A DNA stretch of 64,000 bases from Diphasiastrum complanatum (lineage: Eukaryota; Streptophyta; Lycopodiopsida; Lycopodiales; Lycopodiaceae): contig CM055103.1 of the NCBI GenBank assembly GCA_029204225.1, positions 40,899,368-40,963,367 of the forward strand, written 5' to 3'. Shown in pieces: positions 13,877 to 27,569 of the stretch (positions are counted from its first letter, which is position 1; each line of letters begins with the position of its first letter). Both the position numbers and the translations under genes were made by a program. The notes below the pieces were generated by a model, which was not told where the DNA came from, made no database searches, and saw only the letters and a list, made by a program, of their open reading frames with translations.

Positions 13877-14432
13877 AGTCAGTTTGAGAAAAATCCCACT
13901 TTATTGATAAATCTGAGAAGGTTACATTTCAAGTGTGTGACCGACCCTAGTCTCCGGAGCACTAGCATGCCAAGGCGAGAGCCATGACAACATTCCAGCA
14001 AGGGAGGCTGAGACTTGGTTGGAGCTCGCCCTGAGTCGCAACCCGCACTCCCCTATAGTATTGGTGGGATTCGGCACCCCCCCCCCCTCATACCAAGCAC
14101 TCTACCCAGGCTGGTAAAGCACATTTTTCTCTCTCTAGATTTTCACTTTCTAGAAGGTCATTTTCTCTCTCTAGATTTTATTGATCCCCAGGCTTCCTTT
14201 AATCATGCCTAGATCGTGTGAGGTGATTGCACATTGATCTGAGCTCTCTGGATTTCGCTAGAACCGATCAAAGATTTTCAGCCATAGGAACTTGGCGCCG
14301 ACTGGATTCTGGTCACAGTGGTGCCGACGTCGTTGGCGCCGGGAGCAAAAGGGGCGCTGCTGGCGCCGGGGACAATGCTGGCGCCAGTGGCACTGGAAGT
14401 AAAGCTTATGAAGATAGCTTTACAACATCCAC
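13877..14432 (+). repeat. Internal direct repeat, copy 1
   Basis: It starts AGTCAGTTTGAGAAAAATCC and matches 17431-17979 nearly base for base. It includes a segment coding a Gly/Ala-rich gag-like leader (RTDQRFSAIGTWRRL). It carries a run of Cs at about 14079-14088 that is shorter in copy 2. Confidence 0.9.
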
Positions 14433-17430
14433 CCCACCTTTATAAAATCTAATGTCCTCATCAGATGTCAGATTAAAGTAAAGGTGTCTCCCATTTAAAA
14501 TAACTATACATTTAAGCTATTTGGCACAGTACTCAATTTATTGGCCACTTTTTATTAGCATTGAAGCTGGCACACCACAAGTCAGAGGCTCAGCTCTTTG
14601 TACTGAAAAATTACATAACTTGAAAATATCTCTTTGTCTGGGAAAAGCGTAGATTTGATATCGCTTTTGTAAAACCCAAGAATCTTATTAACTGGTGACA
14701 GAGGCCTTTCTTTTGAAATGTTTGCCCCTGTCGCTTCTGACTTTCGACTTTGGAACTCCTTTGAGCTCCTGATTTGTCCTTGATGCACTTTGTGTTGAGC
14801 TCCCTGAGCTCCAGATTTGATCAGTTTCGCACAGGTATCAAGGCTCCTTGAGCCAAAAGATTTAACGTTTGATTGTCCACTTTATGGTCCACTCCGTGCC
14901 TTGTTGCTTTTGCACCTTGATTTCTCTCCTTGTCCCAGCCTGATCTTGATACTTTTCCATCTTGGCTCTTTAAGGTAGGCAAAGATTGAGTACTCCGCAA
15001 TGCACCTCTCACTTAGCTTGAAGTAGCTCTTTGAATCAGCCCAAATGTAACCATTGACTCGTGGAAAGCCAAAGGGCTGCACCAGTTTGATCCGCATACG
15101 AACTATCTCTTCGCGTTTGTTTGAAGCACCATGTCCGTCGCACAAAACTTGACTTTCACAATTCCATCACTGGTCAGTTGCCTCACAGTCAAAACAAGAA
15201 GTGTACATCGAGCTTGGCTTCAAGTGGCTCTCTTTGAATCAGACACATGCACCAAGAGTTTGCACTAGTCTGATCTCAACGCGAACTGTCCCTTGACGTC
15301 CGTTCGAAATACCAAGTCTCTCATACAAGACTCAACTTTCACAGTTCCTTCATTGATCAGCTGCCTTACACGTAACGCAAGCCAGCGTACTCATATGTTT
15401 CCTCATCATTGTTGGTCCAGAGAAAGCCTATAACAAGCTTTCCTTTCCACAACAAAAACTTGTCAACTTATTAGGTCCAAAGTTTGCCAGTCTCCTCGTG
15501 TGAGTATAGCTAGGTCACCTTGAATTTGCCCCCGTTTTGATCAACTTTCATTCAAAATTTGCCCCAAGAGAGAGGTGTGTGTGATAGTTCCTCTCCACTT
15601 ATAAAATCAATTGATCGGACTTAGAGTAGAGTTCTCTGGACAAAAAGCCTTTCCAACATTTTGCTTCCCATCTGCTAGGATTATGGCTCGATCCAACTTG
15701 TTGCCAATCTCTGAAGAGGATCCTAGTCTTTCCCCTTTGAGGAAAAACCCAACTGATACTGGATATCACCCATGCTCAATGAGTTTCAGTTCCGAAGGTG
15801 TGCGTCCCAAAATGAAGACCAACTGCTCCATAGAAGATCTCCCCTGAAATTGCCCTTTTCAACTTTTGACTTCCTGCTTGCGTCTTGGTGGGCGTTGTCG
15901 CAAATGAAAATAACCCAAGAAACAGGCTAGCCATCCATCCTTTGCAAATATTGAGTTGTTTCGTTGCCGTTCACGTGCGAGTACTTGAACTGCAAATCCG
16001 CCCCACAAATTCTGTAGTCCTCTTTGTTTGATGGTATCAGCCTTCAAAAGAAAGGTTCCTTCTTGAGCCATCAACTCCTTGTATCACAAGCAATCATGCA
16101 AACCAGGCAAAGAACAAGTACTAAGACTCACCACGAATACATAGAGAAGGCACTCAGGCAGGTTTACTAACAAGTAACAAAGACAAGGTCCCCCTTTGAG
16201 ATGGTGCTGCCAACGGACCTTTGCCTGGCCACGCCCATACAAATCGATCACAGAATCAGCCCACATAAGACACCCCTCCAACTATCTGTGCTTTCACCAT
16301 TAAGCAGCACATTGCCTCAGTCACGCCCCACCACTTTTTGGTTGATAGCCCTTATAGCTAAACGATTGGCAGCTAACCACCTGTGCTTTACACCCGAATT
16401 CGAGCAGCATCTCTGTATCAATGGTTAACCCGTACAGTTCAAATATGTCGCCCCGCACCCCACAAGGTACAGACTGTGCTTTCACCTACCTAGACAACAC
16501 TTTGTCTCATCCGTCCTACGTGCAGACATCGCCAAGCCCGAACTGCGAGAACTGACCGTGCTTACACCTCGAGGGCAGCACTTTGACTCATCAAGTCCCC
16601 CGTTCTGCCGACCACCCCGATCGTGGACGTACCCATGCTTACACTGTGGGCAGCACCTTGCACAACAGTTGTCTTGATGAACCCCAAATAGTGGCCATTT
16701 CCGTGAGATCCGCATAGCTGACTGGCCAGTCAGCTCTGATACCACATGTAGCGCAGGCATCCCAAAGGGAGCCAGGAACCACAACTTAGCTTCCCAGCCT
16801 TCAACTCTTTCCATCCAAACCCACTTGACATACAAGCAGCCAACTTGCCAACAAGGATCAGACTTAACCAACTTGAAGTTCCGAAAACCAACATTGAGAT
16901 CCAACCTGGCGCCATGCCAGATCGGGGGTCTCGATGTGGCTGACTTCGCTCCAAGCAACCCGTCCGACATACATCAAACTTAACCAACTCAAAGCTTCGT
17001 TACAAACGAGTAACATCCATTCCAAGCAAGTAGTCTGACTTACATCAGACTTAACCAACTGAAAGCTTCGTCACGAGCGCTGGAAGCCAACCTGGCGCCA
17101 CGCTAGACTAGACAACCATAAACAGGTAACTTCCACCCGAGCAAGCCATCCAACTCAGCCGACAGGTTAGAGCCCGTTCCCCAAGAGATTAACCCATTCA
17201 CGTTCATGCAAGGAACACTCAGAACCACAAGCCACGACAAATATGGAGACAACCAGTTGCTGGACCAAATGATCTCGACAGCATACCGCTGGCGCCATGG
17301 ACCAAATGGTCCCAATGGCATACCGCTGGCATCCCGGGATATGACCCTCAACTATGTGCCAACTTAAAAATTTTGAAGCGGCCTTACAACTGTCGCTTTT
17401 ACCGAACACTGAAACCTAGAAGGTAATCAG
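14433..17430. mobile_element. 3-kb segment between internal repeats, retroelement-like
   Basis: No domain-bearing ORF was found. On the reverse strand TGGTATCAGAGCT (about 16731-16743) looks like a methionine-tRNA primer site of a copia-type element. Around 16.85-17.10 kb the word ACTTAACCAACT followed by AAGCTTCGT recurs several times. This fits a non-autonomous insertion with sub-repeats in reverse orientation. Its LTR borders could not be fixed. Confidence 0.45.
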
Positions 17431-17979
17431 AGTCAGTTTGAGAAAAATCCCACTTTATTAATAAATCTGAGAAGGTTACATTTCAAGTGTGTGACCGACC
17501 CTAGTCTCCGGGGCGCTAGCATGCCAAGGCGAGAGCCATGACAACATTCCAGCAAGGGAGGTTGAGACTTGGTTGGAGCTCGCCCTGAGTCGCAACCTGC
17601 ACTCCCCTATAGTATTGGTAGGATTCGGCACCCCCCCTCATACCAAGCACTCTACCCAGGCTGGTAAAGCACATTTTTCTCTCTCTAGAATTTTCTTTTT
17701 CTAGAAAGTCATTTTCTCTCTCTAGATTTTATTGATCCCCAGGCTTCCTTTAATCATGCCTAGATCGTGTGAGGTGATTGCACATCGATCTGAGCTCTTT
17801 GGACTTCGCTAGAACCGATCAAAGATTTTCAGCCATAGGAACTTGGCGCCGGCTGGATTTTGGTCACAGTGGCGTCGGGAGTGGCGCCGGGAGCAGTAGG
17901 GGCGTTGCTGGCGCCGGGGACAATGCTGGCGCTAGTGGCGCCGGAAGTAAAGCTTATGAAGATAGCTTTACAACAACCA
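17431..17979 (+). repeat. Internal direct repeat, copy 2
   Basis: Second copy of the 13877-14432 block. Here it runs straight on into the gag zinc-knuckle ORF, so this copy is in the original context and copy 1 is the duplicated or separated one. Confidence 0.9.
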
Positions 17980-18620
17980 CTTGGATGTTTTGCATGTGGA
18001 GAAAATCACAGAGTTGTAGAATGTCCAAATAAAAAGAAATTTGTACCATTTTATCGTGACTGTGGTTATGAGCATTGCTATAAGGAATGTCCGGCAAAAC
18101 CAAAGCCACCATCGGCTACAGCTCTTGTAAATTTGATAACAATCAAGCAAAGACTAGTAGCTCAGAATAAACCAAGTGTACCCTTGATGGTGGTCACCAG
18201 AGCACAGAAGCAGAAAGAACCGGTAGCAGATCCAATACCTGCTGATTCTATACCATTAACTGATATACCAACAACATCTGGAGTCTATCCAAATCTTCAT
18301 GCAGAAAAAAGAAGATATCAGGATATTAGGCAATGGATTAAACATCTGCAAGAAGAAGAGAAGCTTGAAGCTGCTAGAGCAATAGCCGAAGTTCGTTCTT
18401 CACCATTGCAGCCACCGAAAAATTCACGAACAAATATGAATGCTCAGTTGCATCATCATGAAGAACCCTTTAAGATGATTGAACCAGAAGCACCTCAAAC
18501 AGAACTGCTCATGAATATTTTGTCTAGTAACATTAATATTTGTTGGGAGAGTTCCTGAAGTTGGTGCCAAAAGCAAAAGAAGTATTAGCGCAAAAGTTAA
18601 CTCAAGCTGAACCATAAATT
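17860..18620 (+). pseudogene. Gypsy-like gag segment with zinc knuckle
   Basis: One frame runs 17860-18558. A CCHC zinc knuckle begins at about 17983 (CFACGENHRVVEC, pattern CX2CX4HX4C), followed by a second Cys/His cluster (CGYEHCYKEC). Such knuckles bind the element RNA in retrotransposon particles. The C-terminal part is charged and low in structure. The frame ends just before the protease region, which is in another frame after a short gap, so at least one frameshift has occurred. Confidence 0.75.
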
Positions 18621-18739
18621 CATCAGGAGGCACTTTTTTGTGCTGGATTTGAAGAATCTAATGAAGTACTCCATGTCAGAGCAGCTTGAAAAAGTGAACA
18701 AAAAAATATCACCCTGCCGATACAGCATAGACAATTTCC

Positions 18740-19208
18740 TAATGAAGCAGCTGTGATAGATGGCGGTTCAGGAGTTAATCTGATTTCTACAAAGCTATGT
18801 GCAAAATGGGGCCTTACAAAGATAAAACCTATAACTTTTGCCATTAAGCTAGCTGATCAAACGACCGTTCGTCCGCAAGGAATGGTTGAAGATATATCTG
18901 TCAGAATTGTCAGAGTATAGTTCATCATTACTTTCATAGAAATGGACTTACCAGAAGCACCAAATGTCTACCGAGTCCTATTGGGACGCCCATGGGTACG
19001 AGTTGTGCAAGTAATTCATAACTGGGGTACTGAAAAAGTCACTTTTGAAACTCGTGAACATGCAGTCAAGGTTGATCCTGTAACTTGGACTATCAAACCA
19101 ATGGTTCAAAAAGAGGATGATAATTCATCAACAACGGATCATACTTGTGACCGACCAATAAAAAATTTGGGAGTTCATTACGATTCTCAAACTGATACTG
19201 TCAACTAG
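18740..19208 (+). pseudogene. Retropepsin-like aspartic protease region
   Basis: The motif IDGGSGVNLIS at about 18758-18790 matches the D-S/G-G active-site loop of retroviral-type proteases (here DGGS). It is followed by a flap-like stretch and VLLGRPWVR, the ILGRPWL-like block common in gypsy proteases. The frame 18942-19208 is separated from the active-site part by an in-frame TAG at about 18918. Enzymatic use in this copy is therefore doubtful. Confidence 0.75.
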
Positions 19209-19247
19209 AATGAAGCTCTTGCAACGATTGACTGTACAGCATGATAT

Positions 19248-19987
19248 ATGTGTCAACAAGGTAATCAGGCAGATTTGAACGAGATTTCATTATTTGATCG
19301 AATCTTGGATACACCGATCACTTTTTCATTGAATGTGCTGAATGTAGCTTGGATATCAACGGAGCCTATACCAGATCCGATTGAAAATGAACTCATTCCT
19401 GTGAGTCATGCCTTGACTTATGATGATGATAACGTAAAGCTTATTGATGAGCATATTCTAAATCATATGGATCCGATCAGGTTTGGAGTGCGTAATATTC
19501 CTGATGAACCAACAATAAAACTGCCAAAGTAGTTATATTGAAGGAAGACAGGATCACAAGGTCAATGACGAAGAAACAATTCAAACAACATTATAATACG
19601 GTCCTGAAATGAGAAAATCCTCCTCAAAAGATTGATTCAAAGAATGTGCCACCCTTATTGGATAAAGACAAAAGAAATTTAAAGGATGATTCTACAAGTC
19701 AGAGTTCTAGCAAGACAACATCGTCTAGGAAGTCTTCACCTTCGAAGAAGAGTTTATCTTCTCAAAAGTCATCACCTTCACAATCAATTCCTGCTAAGAA
19801 GGCTAAGCAAAGATCCAAGACAAGTCCTTTTGACAAAGAACAAACAGATGTAGTCCAGCATGATATGCCCGAGCATTTCAAACGCTATACACTGGATGAT
19901 GTGGTTATTATGTTACCCAAAGCACATCGTGAACCCAAAGAACAGGTGTTAGAGTCAAAAGATGTGAGAAGGTGCAGTATCATTTAA
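19248..19987 (+). pseudogene. C-terminal ORFs of gypsy-like element
   Basis: Two ORFs (19248-19532 and 19646-19987) follow the protease. The first is acidic. The second has a serine/lysine-rich low-complexity tract. No polymerase motif such as YxDD or an RNase H core is visible. They may be the remains of the linker after the protease or unrelated filler in a non-autonomous element. Confidence 0.5.
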
Positions 19988-20075
19988 TAAAGATTCGGCG
20001 TGAAGCAAATAAAAGCCCACAATAACTGCATCTCGTAGGTGTCGTGGGACCGCCACCAGTTTTGGTGGGGGATAC

Positions 20076-20678
20076 TGTTGGAGGGTTTGTGGATCCCAAG
20101 GCAACCCTAACCCTAGTTAATAAGTGAGAGGGATCTGGCACCCTGCGTGTGTAAGTCCAACCCGATGATCACATAGAGATTTGATTAATTAGAAAGTTGA
20201 TAAAAGGACTTTAGGCCTTTTTGTAGGACTTTTAATGTCGCAGGGCCTAAATGTCAAGTTAGTGAATAAAGTTGGATTTCCCTCCAATTTGGATGGTTCC
20301 CATTCTTTTTTAAATTTGAATAGTTAGGGAGACAAAAATGGACAAATAGGATTCAGAGGCTAGGGTCCTCCTCTCTACTATAAAAAGGGACCAACTTGAG
20401 TTTGCTACACATGGACATATCTTCATTTCAATAAAGCAAATTGGTTCTCTTGTGAAATGAATTTATGAATGTCCTTGCTCTCTATCACTTTTTCTCCATC
20501 TCTCATGCTTTTATTGTGTTTTGCTAATTGTTGGATCTGATTGTTATTGGGATTGCATGTTTTTATATTTTTTTATGAGAGAGAAAGAGTAAGCTATCTT
20601 CATTGTGGATCTAGTGCTAATGGATGTAGTGTTAATGCTTAGGGTTAGTGGATGGTAGAGTTAGATGTGAATCTTCCA
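20076..20678 (+). repeat. 3' LTR of gypsy-like element (truncated)
   Basis: It matches the 5' LTR from TGTTGGAG to GTGAATCTTCCAT. It lacks the last part that the 5' copy has before the primer site. The text beyond 20690 reads like a copia leader (GTTCTGATACCATG). Confidence 0.8.
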
Positions 20679-22050
<1,372 letters not shown>

Positions 22051-22513
22051 TCAGTAAGAAGGAGAATAATCCAACAACTTGGTCTTATCATGAAGAGTTA
22101 TGTTGACATAGCATGTGCATCCAAACATTTTAAGAAACTTGACACTCGACCTCCTCTTGAATAGCATCTCAAAAGGTTTCCTTCCATCCAAAATAGTACT
22201 CAGCCACCTATTGCACAAGAAATTAGCACACAACAAGGCTTGATCCCAAAATGGCTTATCAAGGTTAGCACTTAACCTCATGGCTTTAGCACTCTCACAT
22301 AAAGTCCTATTCTTCCTCTCGGCCACTCCATTTTGTTGTGGGGTTTTGGGACTTTGGTGTTGTATACTCTCTTTTGATCCTATGCTCATCAATGTACTCT
22401 CCACCATTGTCACTTCTTAAGCACTTGACTTTTGTGGAAAATTGGTTCTCCCTGCCGTTATCCAGTATAAGGTAGTCTATGTGACTTTGACAAAGCACAA
22501 GACTCACAAACAT
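22051..22513 (-). pseudogene. Ty1/copia integrase C-terminal fragment
   Basis: Reverse-strand frames carry the integrase end: LRSDNGGEY (second catalytic Asp region), TPQQNGVAERKNRTLCES (catalytic Glu region) and the downstream block ending GCTCYVN. These are the marks of the copia rve domain. It is closely related to the element at 28.2-29.3 kb but interrupted by a frame change near 22.35 kb and lacking the first half of the domain. Confidence 0.85.
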
Positions 22514-22726
22514 GATTGATGCTATATCTAGATTTAGTTCTAGATTGTTATTTGAAGTTTTTGGTGGATGAAGATGGTTATGAATATTATTTTGGTATGC
22601 TTTTTGTCTTTAACTACCTGATGGTTTGGAATTTGATAACTCACATTTTGGTTGAAGAATCCAGTTTGAAGAATATTATTAAAATCTAGTATTTTTCTAG
22701 TGAAAAATATATTGGAATGATTCTTG
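22514..22726. other. Short non-coding spacer
   Basis: AT-rich, between an integrase fragment and an LTR. No feature seen. Confidence 0.4.
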
Positions 22727-23353
22727 TGAAGAATTTCAAATCAATTAAGATCCAAATTCATAAAATGATCTTGGGTTAGAAAGACAACAAATCACCAATC
22801 TTGCCAATGTAAAAAATCAACATCTATACTATGAATGAGATGCAACTCTAATGGATCTTGATCAAACTTCAATAAAAACATAAAAAAAAGTTGATTTCCA
22901 TACAAAAATATTAAGCTACTATATTTCACACGTGTGGATCTGAAAATAGCAATTAATGAACATTCTACACATAGAATTGCAAGATCTCACAAGTATAGTG
23001 CACCAATGGATAGTAGAACCCAAGAGAACCATGTATAAACATGAATGAGATAAGAGAGAGAGAATGTATCCTCTTCCCACGAGTTACATCCTTTTATAAT
23101 AGGTCCAAACCTAAATTCAAACTTTGGTTTCCCTCCATAATGAACACCCTACTATTTTTGTGACTATATTCAATGTCTCTATCACTCAAATTGAATCTCT
23201 CCAAAACTCGTGTTCTATAGGTTCCCACAGTTTTCAAAAGTGTTTACTCAAATGCTTTTAGACCAATTTAACTTTGAAAAGTCAAACTCTAAGTCTCAAT
23301 TGCCAAATATACAAATATGACCAAAATAGTAAAACTAGTTGAAATCTTTCACA
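22727..23353 (-). repeat. LTR, copia family A
   Basis: Read on the reverse strand it starts TGTGAAAGATTTCAACTAG immediately after the purine tract GAGGGAG and ends TTCTTCA. It is related to 27027-27569 and to the fragment at 10772-11118. It includes a short GA-rich tract and a TATAAAAGG-like box near 23095. Confidence 0.85.
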
Positions 23354-24496
23354 CTCCCTCTTCAACTAGTTTAAGCATAGACTTTGAAAACACTCCAAGT
23401 GAAGTCCTATGCTTCATGAAGAAGTCCTTTCCCAATGCTTTGAAGTACCATTCATAATTGATATAGAGAATAGTGTCCACTTTGGATGCTTCACTATTTC
23501 TTACATCAATTTTACATATCAAGATGTGAATAGAACATGAAAAACCAAATAGAACGTAAATGAGATGATTCTTCCATGCTATCAACTTTGAACTCTCTGA
23601 AAAATTACAACAACCAAACAATAAATGTGAATAATAACCATTTGCTTGCCTGTATACTCCCTCTTTGTCCTTGCTTGCCATGTATCCACCATGAAACTTC
23701 ATGAATGAGCCTCCATCTCCATCTTGCCACAAGATGCCATCATCACTTGATGACTTGATCATAAAAATGAGTGATATAATGAAACTCCAATAGCTTCATT
23801 TTCATAAGCAAAAATAGCCAAGAATGCTAGTACAACTCCAACATCAAAATGATGCTCACCAATGTAGCTAGTTTTACCATATCTTGACAATTTGCACACA
23901 TCCACATGAAATTGCTCAAACATGAAATATAACAAGTAAAGTAAACTTGAACAATACTTCCTTGCTACTCCTTTGACCTTACTTGAGTCCTCAATAACCT
24001 GAAAAAATAGATCCATACCATCTTTTCCAATTGACTCACCTTTGATGCTCTTGACTAGCTCCAAATTGCCAACTTTCATTTTGCCTTGTTGAAGCCCTTT
24101 GAGATCAATCTCTTGATTATCAACTTGACCATCAAAGTCATTGAACAAAACTTATTTTTTAGATCCATTACTTGATTTTCTAGCATGATATCCAATATTT
24201 ACTTGCATAGCATCATCTACACAAGAAGATTCACCAAAAGAGGTTAGGAAAGCAAAATAGTTTCTAGCAACTATTGCTTATCCTTTTCATCATAAGTGAG
24301 CCTTGAAGGCATTTGTCTTTCACTTGATGTTCTCCTTGGATTTTGACTTGATGATGGTCCTTCATCATCACCATCCAAAGTAGGATCCTTTACATCAACA
24401 TTAAGAGTGTTAGATCCATCCTCATCACCATTAATAATGCTTGAAGATACTTTTGGAATGTTTCCCTCATAAAAAATGACATCTCTACCAACAATC
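23354..24496 (-). pseudogene. 3' part of copia family A with non-polymerase insert
   Basis: From 24496 downwards the reverse strand reads the copia linker after integrase (a GPSSSQ-type motif, then a Ser/Asp-rich stretch), in broken frames. Two long frames then follow, 24148-23759 and 23762-23349, which contain SLLYLLYFMFEQFHVDV, SSSDDGILWQDG and HLLFGCCNF and end LKLVEEGV at the LTR. No RT motif (YVDD) or RNase H is present where they would be expected. Related text occurs at 27577-27987 and 57001-57386. The insert is unrecognised. Confidence 0.6.
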
Positions 24497-24499
24497 CTT

Positions 24500-25430
24500 A
24501 CAGTTACTTATGAAAGAAGCCAAAGTAAACTGTAGAGTCTTGCCTATGGCTACATACGCTTATGGTCAACGAAGTGAAGTCTATAGCTCACCACCAAAAT
24601 CACCGCAAGACACCGTAAGTTATCACTTATGGTCACATATGAAGACCAACGGAAGGAGTCAATTGCAACAAACCGCAACACTTCAGCCTATGGTCCATTG
24701 CGATGCTTTAGCAAATCAAACATTTTCATGCTTCTGATGCGTATGAAGGAGATTCTTCTGCTGTACCTCTTCACATCTTCACGATGGAACAATTAACCGA
24801 TCTACAGATCAAGTACAAGGGCTATTAATAATCTTTTAAACTATAATTAGAATAACTAAAAGATCTTCTGACAACTATATAAATATCTGAGCGATATGAA
24901 TATACAGAGTCATACGTGTATATTCAAAGATAATCGCTTAATGTATTCAAAGAGATCAAACAACCAAAAGCGGTCTTCTAGTAGCCGACTCCTCAAAGTT
25001 AGTCATCATTTAGAGAGAGTAAATAGTATTATGAAAGATAGCATTCATTAGCTCATATAAGTAGGATCACGCACTTCACGCGATTGTTTTGTGATCTAAT
25101 ATCATTGTTACTACAGCACCCTTTAATACAGAAGCATTGTTTTTCCATATCAGTTGTATTCATGTCAAATGTTTGAATGCCTGTCACTCTTTCTCTCTCT
25201 TATCAGAACTTGTCAGAAATAGAGAATAGCAAGAGTGTCTCAGATGCCTAATTGTTCACATTCTCTATGATTGTCTACGACATGTACTTTGACATCTAAA
25301 TAAATCAGAACTGCTTTGCATTCTTAATCTCTAAGTAATACAAGATCCTTCTTCATCATTGTTTTTCTTTGGTGGGAATGACCTCTATTCCACTACGGCC
25401 TGTGAACATCCATCTTGTGTCCCATCATAG
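24500..25430 (+). repeat. LTR, copia family B
   Basis: Approximate borders. It shares long blocks with 37500-38040 and its end with 49560-49700 (AGTAGGATCA, CACGATTGT, GTGATCTGAT/GTGATCTAAT, TTGTATTCATG). It is followed at 25431 by TGGTATGAGAG, a one-base variant of the copia methionine-tRNA primer site, and by a gag ORF at 25548. Confidence 0.75.
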
Positions 25431-25547
25431 TGGTATGAGAGTGCACGATTTTGGGATGCACTAAAAGTCTTGAGATAAAGTCCTTATAAGTTCATATTTC
25501 AGAGATAGTTTTCAGAGATAATTTGTAATCTCTGTTCATCGATCATC

Positions 25548-27026
25548 ATGGAAGGCTCAACCTCAAAGATCCACTTGATCAACAAGTTCAATGGAGACGA
25601 TTTTCACATGTGGAAATTCAAGACGAGGATGATCCTAATTGAAAAGGAGCTATGGGAATACGTCAATGTATCTATAGCCAAACCGGTGGAACTTGAAATG
25701 CTACTAGCATGGGAAGAAAATGATGGCAAAGCTCTTACCATCATATCCTTGAATTTGAAAGACACTCAGATATATCATGTATAAAACTATACCACTTCAA
25801 AATAAGCATGGGACACTTTGACAAGCATTTATGAAACATCAGATGTTTCAGCTCGTCTCTACCTGAGAAAGAAGGTCCTAACCCTCAAAATGAACGAAGG
25901 AACCTCAATTAGTGATCATTCGAACGATTTCAAGAAGTTGTTGAATCAACTTACTGCTATAGGTTCGCCAATAAGAGGACTCTATGATGTCTCTTCTAGC
26001 CAGTCTTCCATCCTCCTACAACAATTTGGTGTTGCTTTTGAGCAACACTCATGCACTGTCTCTGTAGAAGCTGACAACATGCTTATTATAGGAAGAAGTA
26101 TAGAGAAAGAGCTTATCTGCGATGAGTAGCAAGTCAATGGACTTGTACTCCAATAAGCAATGTTCCAAGAAGAAGAACTTCAAAGACAAGAAGATGAAGG
26201 CTGAGCAGTTAGACTCAATGCAACCGCAACAACCACAGAACAGTTGACAACAACAACCTGCTAAGACCAAAGTATTTTGCAGATACTGCAAAAGATCCAA
26301 TCATGACATCAAAGACAGTTGCATTCTCAAGCACAATGAATCCATAAAGAAGATGCAACAATACCAAGAAAGAGGCTTTGACTCTGTTAGAAATTCCCAA
26401 GAAGATGAAAAAGTGTTGATGGCACACAAGATGAACCCATTAGAGGTGCCATGGATTGGTATCAAATATTTTGATATTTTCTTGGATGGGTATCTCAATT
26501 CTGATGCTTCTCAGCACATGACACCATGTAAATTTCTATTCGAGGATTTTGATGCTCATTTTGGCATCAAAGATTAGGTCATTTAAACATGAGGTCGATC
26601 TTGTATATGCATCATAATAGCTTGGTCAAGGATATGAATATTATTGTTGTCTCTAGCAGAAGTCAGACTATATGTGAAAATTGCTTACTAGGAAAACAAC
26701 CTAGAACTAGATTTCCAAAAGGACAAGCCAAAAGAGCTAAGTCCATTCTATCACTAATTCATACTGACTTTTGTGGTCCTATGATTATGCCCTCTTTAGG
26801 CCAAACCTTATATTTCATCACATTTATTGATGACTTTTCCCGATTTACCAAAACTATGCTCATTAAGAACAAGTCTGAGGCCTTTAACTATTTTAAGGAA
26901 TTCAAACAGTTTGTTGAGACTCAAACTAGTCAGAAGATCAAGACTCTGTGGTTTGATTCAGGGGGAGAGTACATGTTTGATGAAATGGCAGACTACTTAG
27001 CTTTATGTGATTGCACCATCAATTTG
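25548..27026 (+). pseudogene. Ty1/copia gag-protease-integrase, truncated
   Basis: Gag begins at 25548 (LINKFNGDDFHMWKFKTRM, a UBN2-type start) and continues after a stop in 25818-26129. A CCHC-like knuckle lies at about 26276 (CRYCKRSNH...C). The protease active site seems damaged: NSDASQHMT at about 26500 where DSGAS is usual. The integrase frame 26589-27029 has CENCLLGK, HTDFCGPM, FIDDFSRF and WFDSGGEYM. It is cut exactly where the family A LTR begins at 27027, so a later element inserted into it. The right half is not obviously resumed. Confidence 0.85.
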
Positions 27027-27569
27027 TGAAGAGATTTAGATCAAAAAGATCCAAAACATCCCTTTGATATTTGGTTAGAAAGACAACAAATCACCAATCT
27101 TGCCAATGTAGGAAAATCGACATCTACTCTATGAATGAAATGCAAACTCTAATAGATCTTGATCAAACATCAATCAAAATATGAAATGAAGTTGATGTCC
27201 TTAAAAAGTAAGCTACTATATTTCACATGTGTGGATCTGAATATACCATAAATTGAGCATTCTACACACAAAATTGCAAGATATCACCAATATAGTGCAC
27301 CAATGGATAGATGACCCAAAGCGAACTCATGTATAAGCATGAAATGAGATGAGAGTGAGAGAATACTCTCTTCCCATGAGTTATATCCTTTTATAGTAGG
27401 TCCTTATTTCAAACTTTGGTTTTTGTTCCATAATGAAAAATCCTACTATATTGTGACTAGATTCAATGTCTCTACTACTCAAATTGAATCTACCAAAAAC
27501 TTGTGTATTACAATTTTCCACACTAAACAAATATAGCAATTTTGACTAAACTAGTTGAAATCTTTCACA
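27027..27569 (-). repeat. LTR, copia family A (3' LTR of next element)
   Basis: On the reverse strand it starts TGTGAAAGATTTCAACTAG and ends near TCTTCA. It is similar to 22727-23353 but about 80 bases shorter. It interrupts a forward-strand integrase ORF. Confidence 0.85.

Larger units (their letters stand above)
12827..20678 (+). mobile_element. Ty3/gypsy-like LTR retrotransposon lacking polymerase
   Basis: The element is bounded by direct LTRs (12827-13544 and 20076-20678) that match closely over about 590 bases. After the first LTR comes TTTTGGCATTGTTGCCGG, which resembles the primer-site region of many plant gypsy elements. A purine tract, GGTGGGGGATA, precedes the second LTR. The interior encodes a gag-type zinc knuckle and an aspartic protease region, but I see no reverse transcriptase, RNase H or integrase, so this is a non-autonomous or deleted copy. 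A 549-556 bp internal direct repeat brackets a 3-kb unrelated segment. Confidence 0.8.

Noticed and set aside
16482-17409. Long Cys/Trp-rich reverse ORFs at 16.5-17.4 kb as a gene
   Set aside because: Several overlapping frames in a repeat-rich segment with no recognised domain; best explained as a non-coding retroelement part.
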